DNA from: Oscillospiraceae bacterium
Lineage (GTDB): Bacteria; Bacillota; Clostridia; Oscillospirales; Oscillospiraceae
Reading direction: 5' to 3'
Length of the DNA stretch: 14,187 nt
Assembly (NCBI GenBank): GCA_016286595.1
Contig: JAEETR010000167.1
Coordinates: forward strand, 1 to 14,187
In this document: positions 5,616-13,501 of the stretch, piece by piece
How positions within the stretch are numbered: position 1 is the stretch's first letter
Layout: each line of letters starts with the position of its first letter
The notes under the pieces: model-generated
Told to the model about the DNA's origin: nothing
The model's input: only the letters and a program-made list of their open reading frames with translations
Database searches by the model: none
Program-made: the position numbers and the translations under genes

Positions 5616-6355
5616 TTCTCATTCCTCCCGTTGAGATGGATCATGTTGTTCATATCCGGCCGGTAACATATCCCGCCCCGCAGCATGAGATCGCGTATGA
5701 CCTCGCCGATCTTCGCGGCCCTTTCCGGGTCGGTGCTGACGGCGATAAGGTCCCGTACCGAATAGCGGTTGAAGGTTATGGCGCCGAAAAATACCGGGTC
5801 GGTCCCCGCCGCCTCGCAGGCGGCGGCGATGGTCAGCAAAAGCTCGTTGAAATACTCCTCTTCCTTTTTCCTCCGGCGGCTGCTGTACAGAATAACGCTC
5901 TGACCCCGGAGTAGGTAGTCGGCCATCTCGCCGGGATAGACGTACTTCGCGCTTCTTTTCGTGCCGGGCTTCACGGACCCGGGAAGAAGACCGTTGTCCG
6001 GGTCCAGAAACACTACCTCGGCGCCGGGCAGTTTCTCCAGCGCGGCGGCGTGCCACCCCGGCCGGTCCCGGGTGATGGGGTCGGACCAGTACGCCGCGCC
6101 GTCGACGAGCCCCATCTGCTCAAGGCGCTTTACGGTGCGGCCGAGCGCGGACACCTCCCGCAGCTTTTCCGCCAGCTCCGGGTCGTACTTCGCGTACTTT
6201 TCCGGGATCTCAACGAATCTGCCGTTTCCCTTTTTATCGTCGCAAAACCACGGGACGTACCAGTTCACGCCGATGGACAGTCCCTTTTCCCGCAGTCTGC
6301 GCAGGAATATGAATTTTCCGTAGTCGCCGATATCTCCGGCGTATCCGTCCTGCAT
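5612..6355 (-). CDS. Unrecognised 247-aa protein with a DPDNG motif, possibly Rossmann/methyltransferase-like
   Basis: I do not recognise a named family. The N-terminus MQDGYAGDIGDYGKFIFLR (1-19) is distinctive and glycine-rich, followed by GVNWYVPW (29-36). A hydrophobic strand ending in acidic residues, VVFLDPDNGL (114-123), resembles motif IV-type strands of Rossmann methyltransferases. A basic patch SSRRRKKEEE (158-167), a strand PVFFGAITFNRYSV (187-200) and a C-terminal YRPDMNNMIHLNG (231-243) follow. There is no signal peptide or membrane helix. The ATG at 6355 is preferred over 6376 because GGAGAGG lies 7 nt upstream and the longer form would overlap the threonine aldolase stop; the start then sits 4 nt after that stop. 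It is coupled to the nitroreductase through an ATGA overlap. Confidence 0.8.
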   Translation of the reverse strand: MQDGYAGDIGDYGKFIFLRRLREKGLSIGVNWYVPWFCDDKKGNGRFVEIPEKYAKYDPELAEKLREVSALGRTVKRLEQMGLVDGAAYWSDPITRDRPGWHAAALEKLPGAEVVFLDPDNGLLPGSVKPGTKRSAKYVYPGEMADYLLRGQSVILYSSRRRKKEEEYFNELLLTIAAACEAAGTDPVFFGAITFNRYSVRDLIAVSTDPERAAKIGEVIRDLMLRGGICYRPDMNNMIHLNGRNEK

Positions 6356-6359
6356 ACTC

Positions 6360-7400
6360 TTACCTCTCCGCCGCATCCAGGGCGGCTGCCAGGGCGGCGA
6401 GGTCCTCGTCGGAGGTGGACCAGCCCACGGCGAAGCGGGTCACGACGCGGCCGTCCGGCAGTCTCTCCCAGAAGCTGAAGGCCACGTCCTTTCTGAGCTT
6501 TTCGTATCTGTCCGCGTCGAGGATGACGAACTGCTGGTTCGTGGGGGAGTCCACGGCGAACTCGTAGCCCCGGGAGGCGAACAGTTCTCTCATCTTCTCC
6601 GCCATACCGATGGCGCGGCGGCCTATGTCGAAGTAGAGACCGTCGGTGAACAGCGCGTCGAACTGCACGCCCAGCAGTCTGCCCTTTGCCAGCAGGGCGC
6701 CCCGCTTCTTCATGGAGTTCATGAAGTGGGGCGGCTTCACGCCGGGGGCGAACACCGCCGCCTCGCCGCACAGCGCGCCCACCTTCGTGCCGCCGATATA
6801 GAACACGTCGCACAGCCGGGCTACGTCCGGCAGCGTCACGTCGGTGCTGCGGCTCATCAGACCGAAGCCCAGCCTGGCTCCGTCCAGGAAAAGGCGCATG
6901 CCGTACTTCCGGCAGGTCGCCGAAAGGGCCGTCAGCTCCGAAAGCGTGTAGAGAGTGCCGTACTCCGTGGGGTGGGAGATATACACCATGCCGGGGAACA
7001 CCATGTGCTCATGGTTGTCGTCGCCGTAAAAACCGGCGCAGTACGCTTCCAGCTCCTCCGGGTCTATCTTGCCGCCGTGATTGGGAAGGGGCAGCACCTT
7101 CACCCCGGCGAACTCCGGCGCTCCCGCCTCGTGGGCGTTTATGTGACCGGTAACGGCGCACACCACGCCCTCCCAGTCCCTGAGAAGGGCGGAGATGATG
7201 ACCGCGTTGGCCTGGGTGCCCCCCACCAGGAACTCCACGTCCCCGTCGGGCATCTCGCACTCGGCGAGTATCTTCTCCCTTGCCCGCTGACAGTACGCGT
7301 CGGTACCGTAGCCGGAAAGCTGCTCGAGATTGGTCTGAACGAGCCGCTCCAGCACCTTGGGATGGGCGCCGGTTATATAGTCGCTCTCAAATGAAATCAT
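6360..7400 (-). CDS. Threonine aldolase family PLP-dependent enzyme
   Basis: This 346-aa enzyme has the length and motifs of the low-specificity threonine aldolase/beta-eliminating lyase family (fold-type I PLP). GGTQANA (60-66) contacts the cofactor. H86-x-x-x-H90-E91 stacks on the PLP ring. FLDGARLG (171-178) supplies the Asp173 that pairs with the pyridine nitrogen and Arg176. YIGGTKVGAL (201-210) holds the Schiff-base lysine K206. R323 in TRFAVGW fits the carboxylate-binding arginine. The expected reaction is cleavage of L-threonine or allo-threonine to glycine and acetaldehyde; stereospecificity cannot be told. GGAGGAGGAGAGG gives a strong ribosome site. It follows the alpha/beta hydrolase after 31 nt and is followed by the 247-aa unknown after 4 nt. 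Confidence 0.93.
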   Translation of the reverse strand: MISFESDYITGAHPKVLERLVQTNLEQLSGYGTDAYCQRAREKILAECEMPDGDVEFLVGGTQANAVIISALLRDWEGVVCAVTGHINAHEAGAPEFAGVKVLPLPNHGGKIDPEELEAYCAGFYGDDNHEHMVFPGMVYISHPTEYGTLYTLSELTALSATCRKYGMRLFLDGARLGFGLMSRSTDVTLPDVARLCDVFYIGGTKVGALCGEAAVFAPGVKPPHFMNSMKKRGALLAKGRLLGVQFDALFTDGLYFDIGRRAIGMAEKMRELFASRGYEFAVDSPTNQQFVILDADRYEKLRKDVAFSFWERLPDGRVVTRFAVGWSTSDEDLAALAAALDAAER

Positions 7401-7431
7401 TCTGTCTGCCTCTCCTCCTCCCCGCGGGCGT

Positions 7432-8178
7432 TTACCGCCGCGGTATCATCTCCCGCAGGTCCCGTACGTACTGCTCCGGATGCTTCATGGAGTATTCGCC
7501 GTGGTAAAGCCCCGGCAGTATCTCCAGCGTGCTGCCGGGTATGAGCCCGTGTATGAGGCCGGCGGACCTGCGTATCACCGCCGTCTCCTTCTGGCCGCAC
7601 ACGACGCGCACCTTTGCCCTCGTGCCGGACAGCGACGCCGGTGGCGCGTAAAGAACGCTTGCCGTAAGGAAGGCGGCCATATCGTCCCGGGTCAGGGCGC
7701 AGGTGTCCCGGTAGTAATCGTCGAATAGTTCCCCGTCCATGCGCAGATACCTGAACTGCAGCCGGGAAAACCACTTTTTCCTCACCAAAGGGTAACTCAT
7801 CCTCGCCGACGGACCTACAAGGGCCGCCGTCATCCCCGACGGCACCGCCGAGGCGCTCTCTATGACGGCGCACCGGCAGATATCGGGCCGCCGGGACAGT
7901 ATCTCCAGCGCCGTCTGTCCGCCCAGCGACAGCCCGCAGACCGCTTCCGCGGTGCCGCCGAGGTGCTCGTCGATATACGCGACGATCCCGTCGGCGCATT
8001 CCTCAATGGACGTAAATCCCCTGTCGGAGCCGGCATGACCGTCCAGCAGGGGCAGCACCACCCGGAAATCCTCCTCCAGCAGCGATGCGGCTGCCCTGTA
8101 ATTCCACCATGAAAGGCCGCCGCCGTGTATAAGCACCACGGCTGGTCTGCCCTCCTGTCCGAAGCAGACTGTCCTCAT
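7432..8178 (-). CDS. Alpha/beta hydrolase
   Basis: This 248-aa protein is a canonical small alpha/beta-hydrolase. The oxyanion-hole motif is H18-G-G-G21. The nucleophile elbow is G82-L-S84-L-G86 (Ser84 catalytic). E198 in VVCGQKE is in the place of the acid residue, and His226 in GLYHGEYS completes the triad. A cap region spans about 112-180. There is no signal peptide, so it is cytoplasmic. Such proteins hydrolyse esters, thioesters or amides; the substrate is not predictable. Spacing is 25 nt from LarA upstream (ribosome site GGAG, about 7-8 nt before the ATG) and 31 nt to the threonine aldolase downstream. Confidence 0.92.
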   Translation of the reverse strand: MRTVCFGQEGRPAVVLIHGGGLSWWNYRAAASLLEEDFRVVLPLLDGHAGSDRGFTSIEECADGIVAYIDEHLGGTAEAVCGLSLGGQTALEILSRRPDICRCAVIESASAVPSGMTAALVGPSARMSYPLVRKKWFSRLQFRYLRMDGELFDDYYRDTCALTRDDMAAFLTASVLYAPPASLSGTRAKVRVVCGQKETAVIRRSAGLIHGLIPGSTLEILPGLYHGEYSMKHPEQYVRDLREMIPRR

Positions 8179-8203
8179 ACCGTCACTCCGAGCCCTTCGC
8201 GGC

Positions 8204-9475
8204 TCATCTCACTATCACGCCCACACCGTCGGGGATGACGGTGACGGGGGCGTTTTCCCTTCCGATAAGCTTATCGGCCAGCTCCATGGCCTCGGCCGCG
8301 GTCCTGGCCGGGTACATGCGCAGGCTGCGCACCAGCTCCTCGGGGGCGTCGGAAACGTAGACCACCCGCGCCTTCTGAAGCACGCGGATGAATATCTGGG
8401 CCTGCCACTGGTCCGGGGTGGTGTGGGCCCTGTCCCGGGACAGTATGCCCTCCATCAGCCGGTCCGTGCCGCCGGGGGCAGTCATCTCCCGGCAGAAGGC
8501 GTCGCCGCCGTGGCCGTCCTCGCTTCTGGCGAGCATGACTATCACGCCGCCGGGGTTCACGCACCCCTCCGCCGCCGTCATGCCCTTCACGGCCTGATAT
8601 ATGTTCTGGTCCAGCGGGTAGCCGCCGTTGGTGGTGACCACGATATCCGCCCTCACGGGGTCCACGCCGCACTGGCTGTCCAGGAAACGGCAGCCGGACT
8701 CGTGGGCGGCCTCCACGTCGCCCGCGTCGGCGTGGATGATCTTCTTCTCGCCGTTGAGCACCACGTTGAGGATGAACCTCAGGCCGGCCTTGCGGGCGGC
8801 CCAGACCATGTCCCGGTGTATGGGGTTGCCCTCCAGGCTCCCGGCACGGGAGGCGGGGTGGGCGATGAACTCCGAGCAGTGGTTGGCCAGCACCGTGGCC
8901 CGTCCGGCCACGCCGGGCAGCACCGCCTTGCGTCCGCCGGAAAAACCGGCAAAGAAGTGGGGCTCTATGAAGCCCTCGGATACCAGCAGGTCCGCCTCCG
9001 CAGCAATTCGGTTTACATAACACGCGCCGCCGGAGGGCAGGGTCCCCAGCAGCACCATATTTTCGGCGTCGTCGCAGTCGTGGACGACGATCTTCTCGTC
9101 ACGGACGATATCCGGGCCGAACTTGGCCTCCAGCTCCGCCGCGGTGGTGCCCCGGTGGCAGCCGGTGGCGATGAGGATGGTTATATCTGCGTCGGGACTG
9201 CCGCGGCGGATCTCCCGCAGAAGGATGGGCATAAGTATCCTGCTGGGCACGGGGCGGGTGTGGTCGCTGGCGATCACCGTCACCTTTTTCTTCCCTTTTG
9301 CCAGCTCGTGCAGAGGCGGGGAGCCCACGGGGTTTTCCATGGCCCGCTCCGCCAGTTCGGTCTCGTCCGCGCCGGGGTCGTACTCCTCTATACGGGAGCG
9401 CAGCACCCCCCGCACCCGGCTGTCGGGCAGTTCAAGAGGCATCGTTCCTCTTCCGTAGGGCAGATCCACAGTCAT
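8204..9475 (-). CDS. larA: LarA-family nickel-pincer-dependent racemase/epimerase
   Basis: This 423-aa protein matches LarA in length and active site. LarA enzymes interconvert stereoisomers of 2-hydroxy acids such as lactate, using a nickel pincer nucleotide (NPN) bound to a lysine. Visible residues are D71-H72-T73-R74 (NPN contact), H107-R108 in IATGCHRGT, H173 in EPHFFAGFSGGRK, K183 (cofactor-bound lysine), H199, Q294 and K297 in YQAVKGM, and W357. From memory these sit exactly one position before the named residues of Lactobacillus plantarum LarA (D72, R75, H108, H174, K184, H200, Q295, K298, W358), so the enzyme should be active. The substrate may be lactate, malate or another hydroxy acid; the superfamily is diverse. 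The cofactor genes larB, larC and larE are not in this window. It follows the ACT gene after 42 nt. Confidence 0.93.
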   Translation of the reverse strand: MTVDLPYGRGTMPLELPDSRVRGVLRSRIEEYDPGADETELAERAMENPVGSPPLHELAKGKKKVTVIASDHTRPVPSRILMPILLREIRRGSPDADITILIATGCHRGTTAAELEAKFGPDIVRDEKIVVHDCDDAENMVLLGTLPSGGACYVNRIAAEADLLVSEGFIEPHFFAGFSGGRKAVLPGVAGRATVLANHCSEFIAHPASRAGSLEGNPIHRDMVWAARKAGLRFILNVVLNGEKKIIHADAGDVEAAHESGCRFLDSQCGVDPVRADIVVTTNGGYPLDQNIYQAVKGMTAAEGCVNPGGVIVMLARSEDGHGGDAFCREMTAPGGTDRLMEGILSRDRAHTTPDQWQAQIFIRVLQKARVVYVSDAPEELVRSLRMYPARTAAEAMELADKLIGRENAPVTVIPDGVGVIVR

Positions 9476-9517
9476 GCTATCGTCCTTCCTTTTTCTTTTC
9501 TCTTGATCGGCGCGGCT

Positions 9518-9886
9518 TTACGAAAACTCGTATCCGGCGGCGGAAAGGGCCGCCTTCGCCCTGCCGAGGTCCTTCTCTTTCACGAAGATATAGTCGGTGT
9601 TGAAGGTGGACACGGCGAATATGCCCACGCCCGCCTCCGCCAGCACGCCGGTCAGCCGTGACAGGACCCCCACAAGCGAGAAGTCCAGCACGCCCGCTAT
9701 GCGAAATCCCCGCCATCCGTCCTCCCGGGCCGGCGCGGCCGCGGGCGCGTGCCGGGTCGGGCACACCACGGACAGCTCCTCGTCGGTGACGGCGGCGAAG
9801 CAGAACCCGTTCTTCAGGTCGATATCCGCCGTGTCCGTGACGCGGCATACGGTAAAATCGTCCGGGAGCAGTTCAAGTTTCGTCAT
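9518..9886 (-). CDS. ACT-domain protein (COG3603/CASTOR-like)
   Basis: This 122-aa cytoplasmic protein resembles the small double-ACT family COG3603. The first half (1-45) has LELLPDDFTVCRV and a second strand pair ending ELSVVCPTR (37-45). After W58-R-G-F comes the classic segment LDFSLVGVLSRLTGVLAEAG (67-86), then IFAVSTFNTDYIFVKEKD (89-106) and a final helix. ACT domains bind small ligands, usually amino acids, and control enzymes or transcription; the ligand here is unknown. Its ATG overlaps the asparaginase stop in an ATGA (9883-9886), so the two are translationally coupled. This suggests, but does not prove, an amino-acid-sensing role linked to asparagine/aspartate metabolism. Confidence 0.88.
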   Translation of the reverse strand: MTKLELLPDDFTVCRVTDTADIDLKNGFCFAAVTDEELSVVCPTRHAPAAAPAREDGWRGFRIAGVLDFSLVGVLSRLTGVLAEAGVGIFAVSTFNTDYIFVKEKDLGRAKAALSAAGYEFS

Positions 9887-10884
9887 CTCTCACCCCGGAG
9901 CCCCTGCTCCATAAGAGCGCATACGGTCCTCGTGTCGTAATTCTTGCTCAGAAGATAGTACAGCTTGGCCACGGCGGCCTCGGTGGTCATGTTGCCGCCG
10001 CTGACGGCCCCCGCGTTTTTCAGCGCGGAGCTGGTCTCGTAGGCCCCCAGCGTCACCGTACCCTGGGGGCACTGGGTGCAGACCACCACCACGGTGCCGT
10101 TTTTGAAGGCTTTTTCCATTATGGGCAGCAGGGCGGCGGCGGAGGTGGGGATGTTTCCGGCGCCGAAGGTCTCTATGACCACGCCCCGGAGGGATTCGGT
10201 CATGATGCTGCCGAAAAGCTCGAACTGTATGCCCGGAAACACCTTTATTACGCCGATGGGGTTCCTCTCCAGCCTCTGCAGACGGAAGGTCCCCGACGGC
10301 GGGGGCAGCAGCAGCGAGTCGCTGTACCGTATGTCTATGCCCGCCGAGGCAAGGGCCGGACAGTTGGGGCTTTTGAAGGCGATGAACCCGTCGGCGGAGT
10401 ATTTTACGGCTCTGTTGCCCCGCAGAAGCTCCCCGCCGAAATAGATGCAAACCTCTCTGACCCGTCCGCTCCCGGCTATGAGCAGCGACGTGATCAGGTT
10501 GTCCTTGCCGTCGCTGCGAAGCTCGCACAGAGGTATCTGGGAGCCGGTCAGTATCACGGGCTTGCCCAGCTCCTCAAACATGAAGGACAGCGCCGAGGCG
10601 GTGTAGGCCATGGTGTCGGTGCCGTGAAGGATGACGAAGCCGTCGTACCTGTCGTAGTTGTCCGCCACCAGAGAGCCGAGCCTGTTCCAGTCGTCCACGG
10701 TCATGTTGGAGGAGTCCAGAAGGGGCTCCGCGTCCAGCACGTCCCAGCGGGGCATGTCCGGGGAGCGCAGCTCCGGCATCTCCGAAAGGGCCTCGCGGAA
10801 GGCCGTCCTGTCGGGACAGTAGCCGTTCTCCGACCTGGTCATGCAGATGGTGCCGCCGGTATTTATCATCAGTACGCTGCTCAT
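9883..10884 (-). CDS. ansA: Type I L-asparaginase
   Basis: This 333-aa protein has all asparaginase hallmarks: TGGTI (9-13) with the nucleophile Thr12, Tyr22, HGTDTMAYTASALSFM (87-102) with Thr89-Asp90, VILTGSQIPL (110-119) and Lys161. From memory these align with E. coli asparaginase I residues (T14, Y24, T91, D92, K163) at a constant offset of two. The absence of a signal peptide and the ILTGSQIPL block fit the cytoplasmic type I group. The reaction is L-asparagine to L-aspartate and ammonia. The ribosome site is AAGGAAGAGG, just upstream of the ATG. It is followed by the overlapping ACT gene. The 39-nt gap upstream contains a small CGCCCC-ACC-GGGGCG hairpin (10904-10918) without a T-run. 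Confidence 0.95.
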   Translation of the reverse strand: MSSVLMINTGGTICMTRSENGYCPDRTAFREALSEMPELRSPDMPRWDVLDAEPLLDSSNMTVDDWNRLGSLVADNYDRYDGFVILHGTDTMAYTASALSFMFEELGKPVILTGSQIPLCELRSDGKDNLITSLLIAGSGRVREVCIYFGGELLRGNRAVKYSADGFIAFKSPNCPALASAGIDIRYSDSLLLPPPSGTFRLQRLERNPIGVIKVFPGIQFELFGSIMTESLRGVVIETFGAGNIPTSAAALLPIMEKAFKNGTVVVVCTQCPQGTVTLGAYETSSALKNAGAVSGGNMTTEAAVAKLYYLLSKNYDTRTVCALMEQGLRGER

Positions 10885-10923
10885 GGCGACCTCTTCCTTT
10901 CATCGCCCCACCGGGGCGGCGTA

Positions 10924-11241
10924 TTATTTCCCGCTGTACTTCGCGTATATCCGGTGCCATACGAGCATCATCGCTATGGCGCCGCCCACGGCGCCCGCGA
11001 TGACTATCACGCCCGCTGCGGCCACGCTGTGCATGGCGACTATCGCCGCGGCCCAGAAAACGAGGGAGTAGCTGACCCACATCACGGCGTTGGCCCTGTT
11101 GTAGGCGGGAACGTCGCTTATGTCCTCTTCCTTTATCTCCGTCCCGGCCCAGAACCACATGGGTTTTTCCCTGCGCCAGGCGAAGATGCCTACGCCCGTC
11201 AAAAGCGCGGCTATCGGTATTATTATCAGCGCTGCGATCAT
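10924..11241 (-). CDS. Small three-helix membrane protein, DUF3784-like
   Basis: This 105-aa protein has hydrophobic segments at about 2-21, 53-72 and 75-94. A conserved-looking cytoplasmic or external loop carries KPMWFWAGTEI (26-36), a D-V-P-A-Y motif (43-47) and Y-N-R-A-N (47-51). This KP-x-F/W-W-x-G ... YN-x-x-N pattern is typical of a small Clostridial membrane family often labelled DUF3784; the function is unknown. The gene sits 26 nt after the HD-GYP stop, with AAAGGAG about 12 nt before the ATG, and 39 nt before the asparaginase. The coding call is secure; the family label is tentative. Confidence 0.8.
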   Translation of the reverse strand: MIAALIIIPIAALLTGVGIFAWRREKPMWFWAGTEIKEEDISDVPAYNRANAVMWVSYSLVFWAAAIVAMHSVAAAGVIVIAGAVGGAIAMMLVWHRIYAKYSGK

Positions 11242-11267
11242 ATTCGCGTCCCGCTCCTTTCGATGCG

Positions 11268-12989
11268 TTATCTGTCGGTGCCGCTGTAATACTCCTCCAG
11301 GGCCGGGCGGGCCGCGGAGTAATAGGGCTCCAGCGACGGGTCGAACTGTGTGCCCATGCTGCCCAGTATTATTTCGTCGGCCTGTTCGAAGCTCATGCTG
11401 TCCTTATATACGCGCTTGCTCACCAGGGCGTCGTAAACGTCGGCGATGGCCATTATCCGGGCCTCGATGGGTATCTCCTCCCCCTTCAGACCGTCGGGGT
11501 AGCCGGAGCCGTCCCACCGCTCGTGGTGATAGTGGGCCACGTTCTCCGCTATGGCGGCGAATTCCCTGTCGGCAGTACCCTCAAGTATTCGGTGGACGAT
11601 ATGCGCGCCCTCGGCGGCGTGGGTCTTCATTATATCGTACTCGTCCGGCGTGTAGCGGCCGGGCTTGCGCAGGATAACGTCGTCCACGGCGATCTTTCCC
11701 AGGTCGTGCATCGGCGCGGCCTTTATCACGTTTTTGCAGAACTCGTCGGTAAATCCCAGGGTGCCGTCCTTCTGCATCCGGCCGATGAGCAGCTTCACCA
11801 CGTCGCTGGTGCGCTTTATGTGTCCGCCTGTGGAGTTGTCCCGGCTTTCTACCATGGTGGCCATGCCCAGGATGAACTTGTCGTGCATATCCACCACGTC
11901 GGCAGTCTTGCGCTCCACCTCCCGCTCCAGCTCCGTATTATAGGAATTGAGCAGGCGGATATACTGCTGGTTCTTTGTGTCGTCCTCCAGGATTATCTGA
12001 TACCCGCAGCGCTTTTTGCCGCCGTAGAGATAGCTCACGATGACGGCGTATATCGTCTCGTCCGACGGGTCCGCGGGGTCGGCAAGCACGTAGATGGCCT
12101 CCTCTTTGTCTGGGTCCCGGTCAAAGCTGTCCAGCCAGCTGACGAGGCTGTCCCGCAGCACCTCCGACCTGCGGACCGTCTGGTCCACTATAAGGTCGCT
12201 GAGGGCTGGAAGTATCTTCCGGGCGGTCTCGTTGCTGCCCAGGTACCTGCATTTGGAGTCCACGGTGATAAATCCAACGTCTCCGGACTGTATCATCGAC
12301 TCCACCGCCATCTCGCTGACGTCGTAAAGGGCCATCCTGTGACAGATGAACAGGTACACTATCTGGGCAAGGGCGTAACTCAGGGGGATTATCTCATAAC
12401 CGCGCTTTATCAGCGTGTGGTTCACCGCGAAGCCCGCCGCGGTGAACAGTATCGGGAAGAACAGGGGCACGAGCACCCGTCTTGAGACCTGTTTCTTCTT
12501 TTTGAAGCTGTATGCTATGGCCACGATGTCGGCGATGAGGTACAGGGATACGAACACGTAGTACACGGTGTGCATGGGTCCGTACTCCTTGTGGTGGATC
12601 AGCAGCTCCCCCACCTTCTCAATGGTCATGCTCCTGTAAAAAAGAGGACAGCGGCCTATGGTCAGCACGGAGCAGAATACGAGTCCGCTGGCCGTCAGCG
12701 TGGCCACGCGCAGGGCGCGGTTCACGTTTATCCTGCACAGGCCCAGCACGCACATGGCCGTCACCCACGGGAGGAAGCATCCCCCCACGTAGACTATCTT
12801 CAGCATGGCGACGGCCGCGTCCACGTCCTGGGACGCGTACATCAGGGCGTATGCCAGATTCACAATCGGTATGAGAAAGAACACCAGCGTCAGGTGCAGG
12901 TCAAAGGACCGGTGCCACTGGGCGGCGTAAATTATCGTCAGCACAAAGGACAGGGCGAACAGCCCCGTGTAATAGTACTGTACCGTCAT
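11268..12989 (-). CDS. 7TM sensor with PAS-like and HD-GYP domains (probable c-di-GMP phosphodiesterase)
   Basis: This 573-aa membrane signalling protein starts with seven hydrophobic helices (about 7-24, 32-52, 63-84, 93-113, 139-161, 171-190, 199-217), like the N-terminal 7TM region of Clostridial histidine kinases. A PAS-like region (about 228-335) and a short coiled coil (about 340-367) lead to an HD-GYP domain (368-560). Metal and catalytic residues are present: H390 in GGHIKR, H428-D429-x-x-K432 in APMHDLGK, H457, H486, H488-H489-E490, the G496-Y497-P498 triplet and D517 in IADVYDAL. HD-GYP domains hydrolyse cyclic di-GMP (some act on 3',3'-cGAMP). No output domain other than the enzyme is present, so an external or membrane signal probably tunes second-messenger breakdown. 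The ATG follows the HD gene stop by 3 nt, with a GAAGGA site. Confidence 0.94.
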   Translation of the reverse strand: MTVQYYYTGLFALSFVLTIIYAAQWHRSFDLHLTLVFFLIPIVNLAYALMYASQDVDAAVAMLKIVYVGGCFLPWVTAMCVLGLCRINVNRALRVATLTASGLVFCSVLTIGRCPLFYRSMTIEKVGELLIHHKEYGPMHTVYYVFVSLYLIADIVAIAYSFKKKKQVSRRVLVPLFFPILFTAAGFAVNHTLIKRGYEIIPLSYALAQIVYLFICHRMALYDVSEMAVESMIQSGDVGFITVDSKCRYLGSNETARKILPALSDLIVDQTVRRSEVLRDSLVSWLDSFDRDPDKEEAIYVLADPADPSDETIYAVIVSYLYGGKKRCGYQIILEDDTKNQQYIRLLNSYNTELEREVERKTADVVDMHDKFILGMATMVESRDNSTGGHIKRTSDVVKLLIGRMQKDGTLGFTDEFCKNVIKAAPMHDLGKIAVDDVILRKPGRYTPDEYDIMKTHAAEGAHIVHRILEGTADREFAAIAENVAHYHHERWDGSGYPDGLKGEEIPIEARIMAIADVYDALVSKRVYKDSMSFEQADEIILGSMGTQFDPSLEPYYSAARPALEEYYSGTDR

Positions 12990-12992
12990 CTC

Positions 12993-13484
12993 TTATCCTT
13001 CTTCCGTCGTCATATATTGCGGATATCCTCCGGCGTCCGGACCGTCATTCCCTCCGCGGGCGGCCTGTAAAAACCGTATCGCGTCGATATACTGGCAGTA
13101 CTTCTTCGGCGGGACGCCGTCCGTCCTTCTCAGGTCGGTGTTGTGGCGGAGGTCTGCCAGCTTAACTCTGGCGGCAACGGGGTCGGCGGATATCCTGCGG
13201 ATATACTCCCCGTAATTCGCGCCCTTCTCATGGGTCAGCAGGCGCAGAGGCCGGAGCACCTCCCCGGGAAAGCCCTGGGCTTCAAGCCACTCAAAGCCGT
13301 ATTTATCCCCGTGGTCCTCCACCACGTCGTGCAGCAGGGCGACGCAGGCGGATACCTCGTCCTCCATCTGGAACGCCAGGAACAGAGGATGCAGCACGTA
13401 TGGCCATCCCCCCTTATCCGCGTCGCCGCCGTGGGCTTCAATGGCGATATCACAGGCTTTTTTGACAAGCGGTGAATAAAACAT
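12993..13484 (-). CDS. Stand-alone RelA/SpoT-type HD hydrolase
   Basis: This 163-aa protein carries only the hydrolase half of RelA/SpoT, with no synthetase or TGS/ACT domain, as in MESH1-like small alarmone hydrolases. The motifs match: Y29-V-L-H32-P-L, LLHDVVED (50-57, with H52-D53 and E56-D57) and V107-K108-L-A-D111-L-R-H114-N115. All residues expected to hold the Mn ion are present (H32, H52, D53, D111). It may hydrolyse (p)ppGpp, but related HD enzymes act on other nucleotides, so the substrate is inferred. The ribosome site is GGGGAG, 8 nt upstream. It lies 17 nt after the DUF3592-like gene and 3 nt before the HD-GYP gene, with which it should be co-expressed. Confidence 0.88.
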   Translation of the reverse strand: MFYSPLVKKACDIAIEAHGGDADKGGWPYVLHPLFLAFQMEDEVSACVALLHDVVEDHGDKYGFEWLEAQGFPGEVLRPLRLLTHEKGANYGEYIRRISADPVAARVKLADLRHNTDLRRTDGVPPKKYCQYIDAIRFLQAARGGNDGPDAGGYPQYMTTEEG

Positions 13485-13501
13485 CGTATTCTCCCCGGCG
13501 G

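Noticed and set aside
7009..7260. Alternative minus-strand Arg/Gly/Pro-rich frames inside the metabolic genes (such as 7009-7260, 8271-9023, 9890-10528)
   Set aside because: These are out-of-frame translations of GC-rich genes with strong motifs in the true frame; the compositions are typical artefacts.
8423..9661. A 412-aa open frame on the plus strand opposite larA and the ACT gene
   Set aside because: It lies antisense to larA and the ACT gene, whose protein motifs are unmistakable. Its own translation is low-complexity (His/Gly/Ala-rich), as expected for the reverse of GC-rich coding DNA.
10904..10918. CGCCCC-ACC-GGGGCG hairpin before ansA as a terminator
   Set aside because: The stem is only 6 bp and no T-run follows; the ribosome site follows at once, so it is not a credible transcript end.
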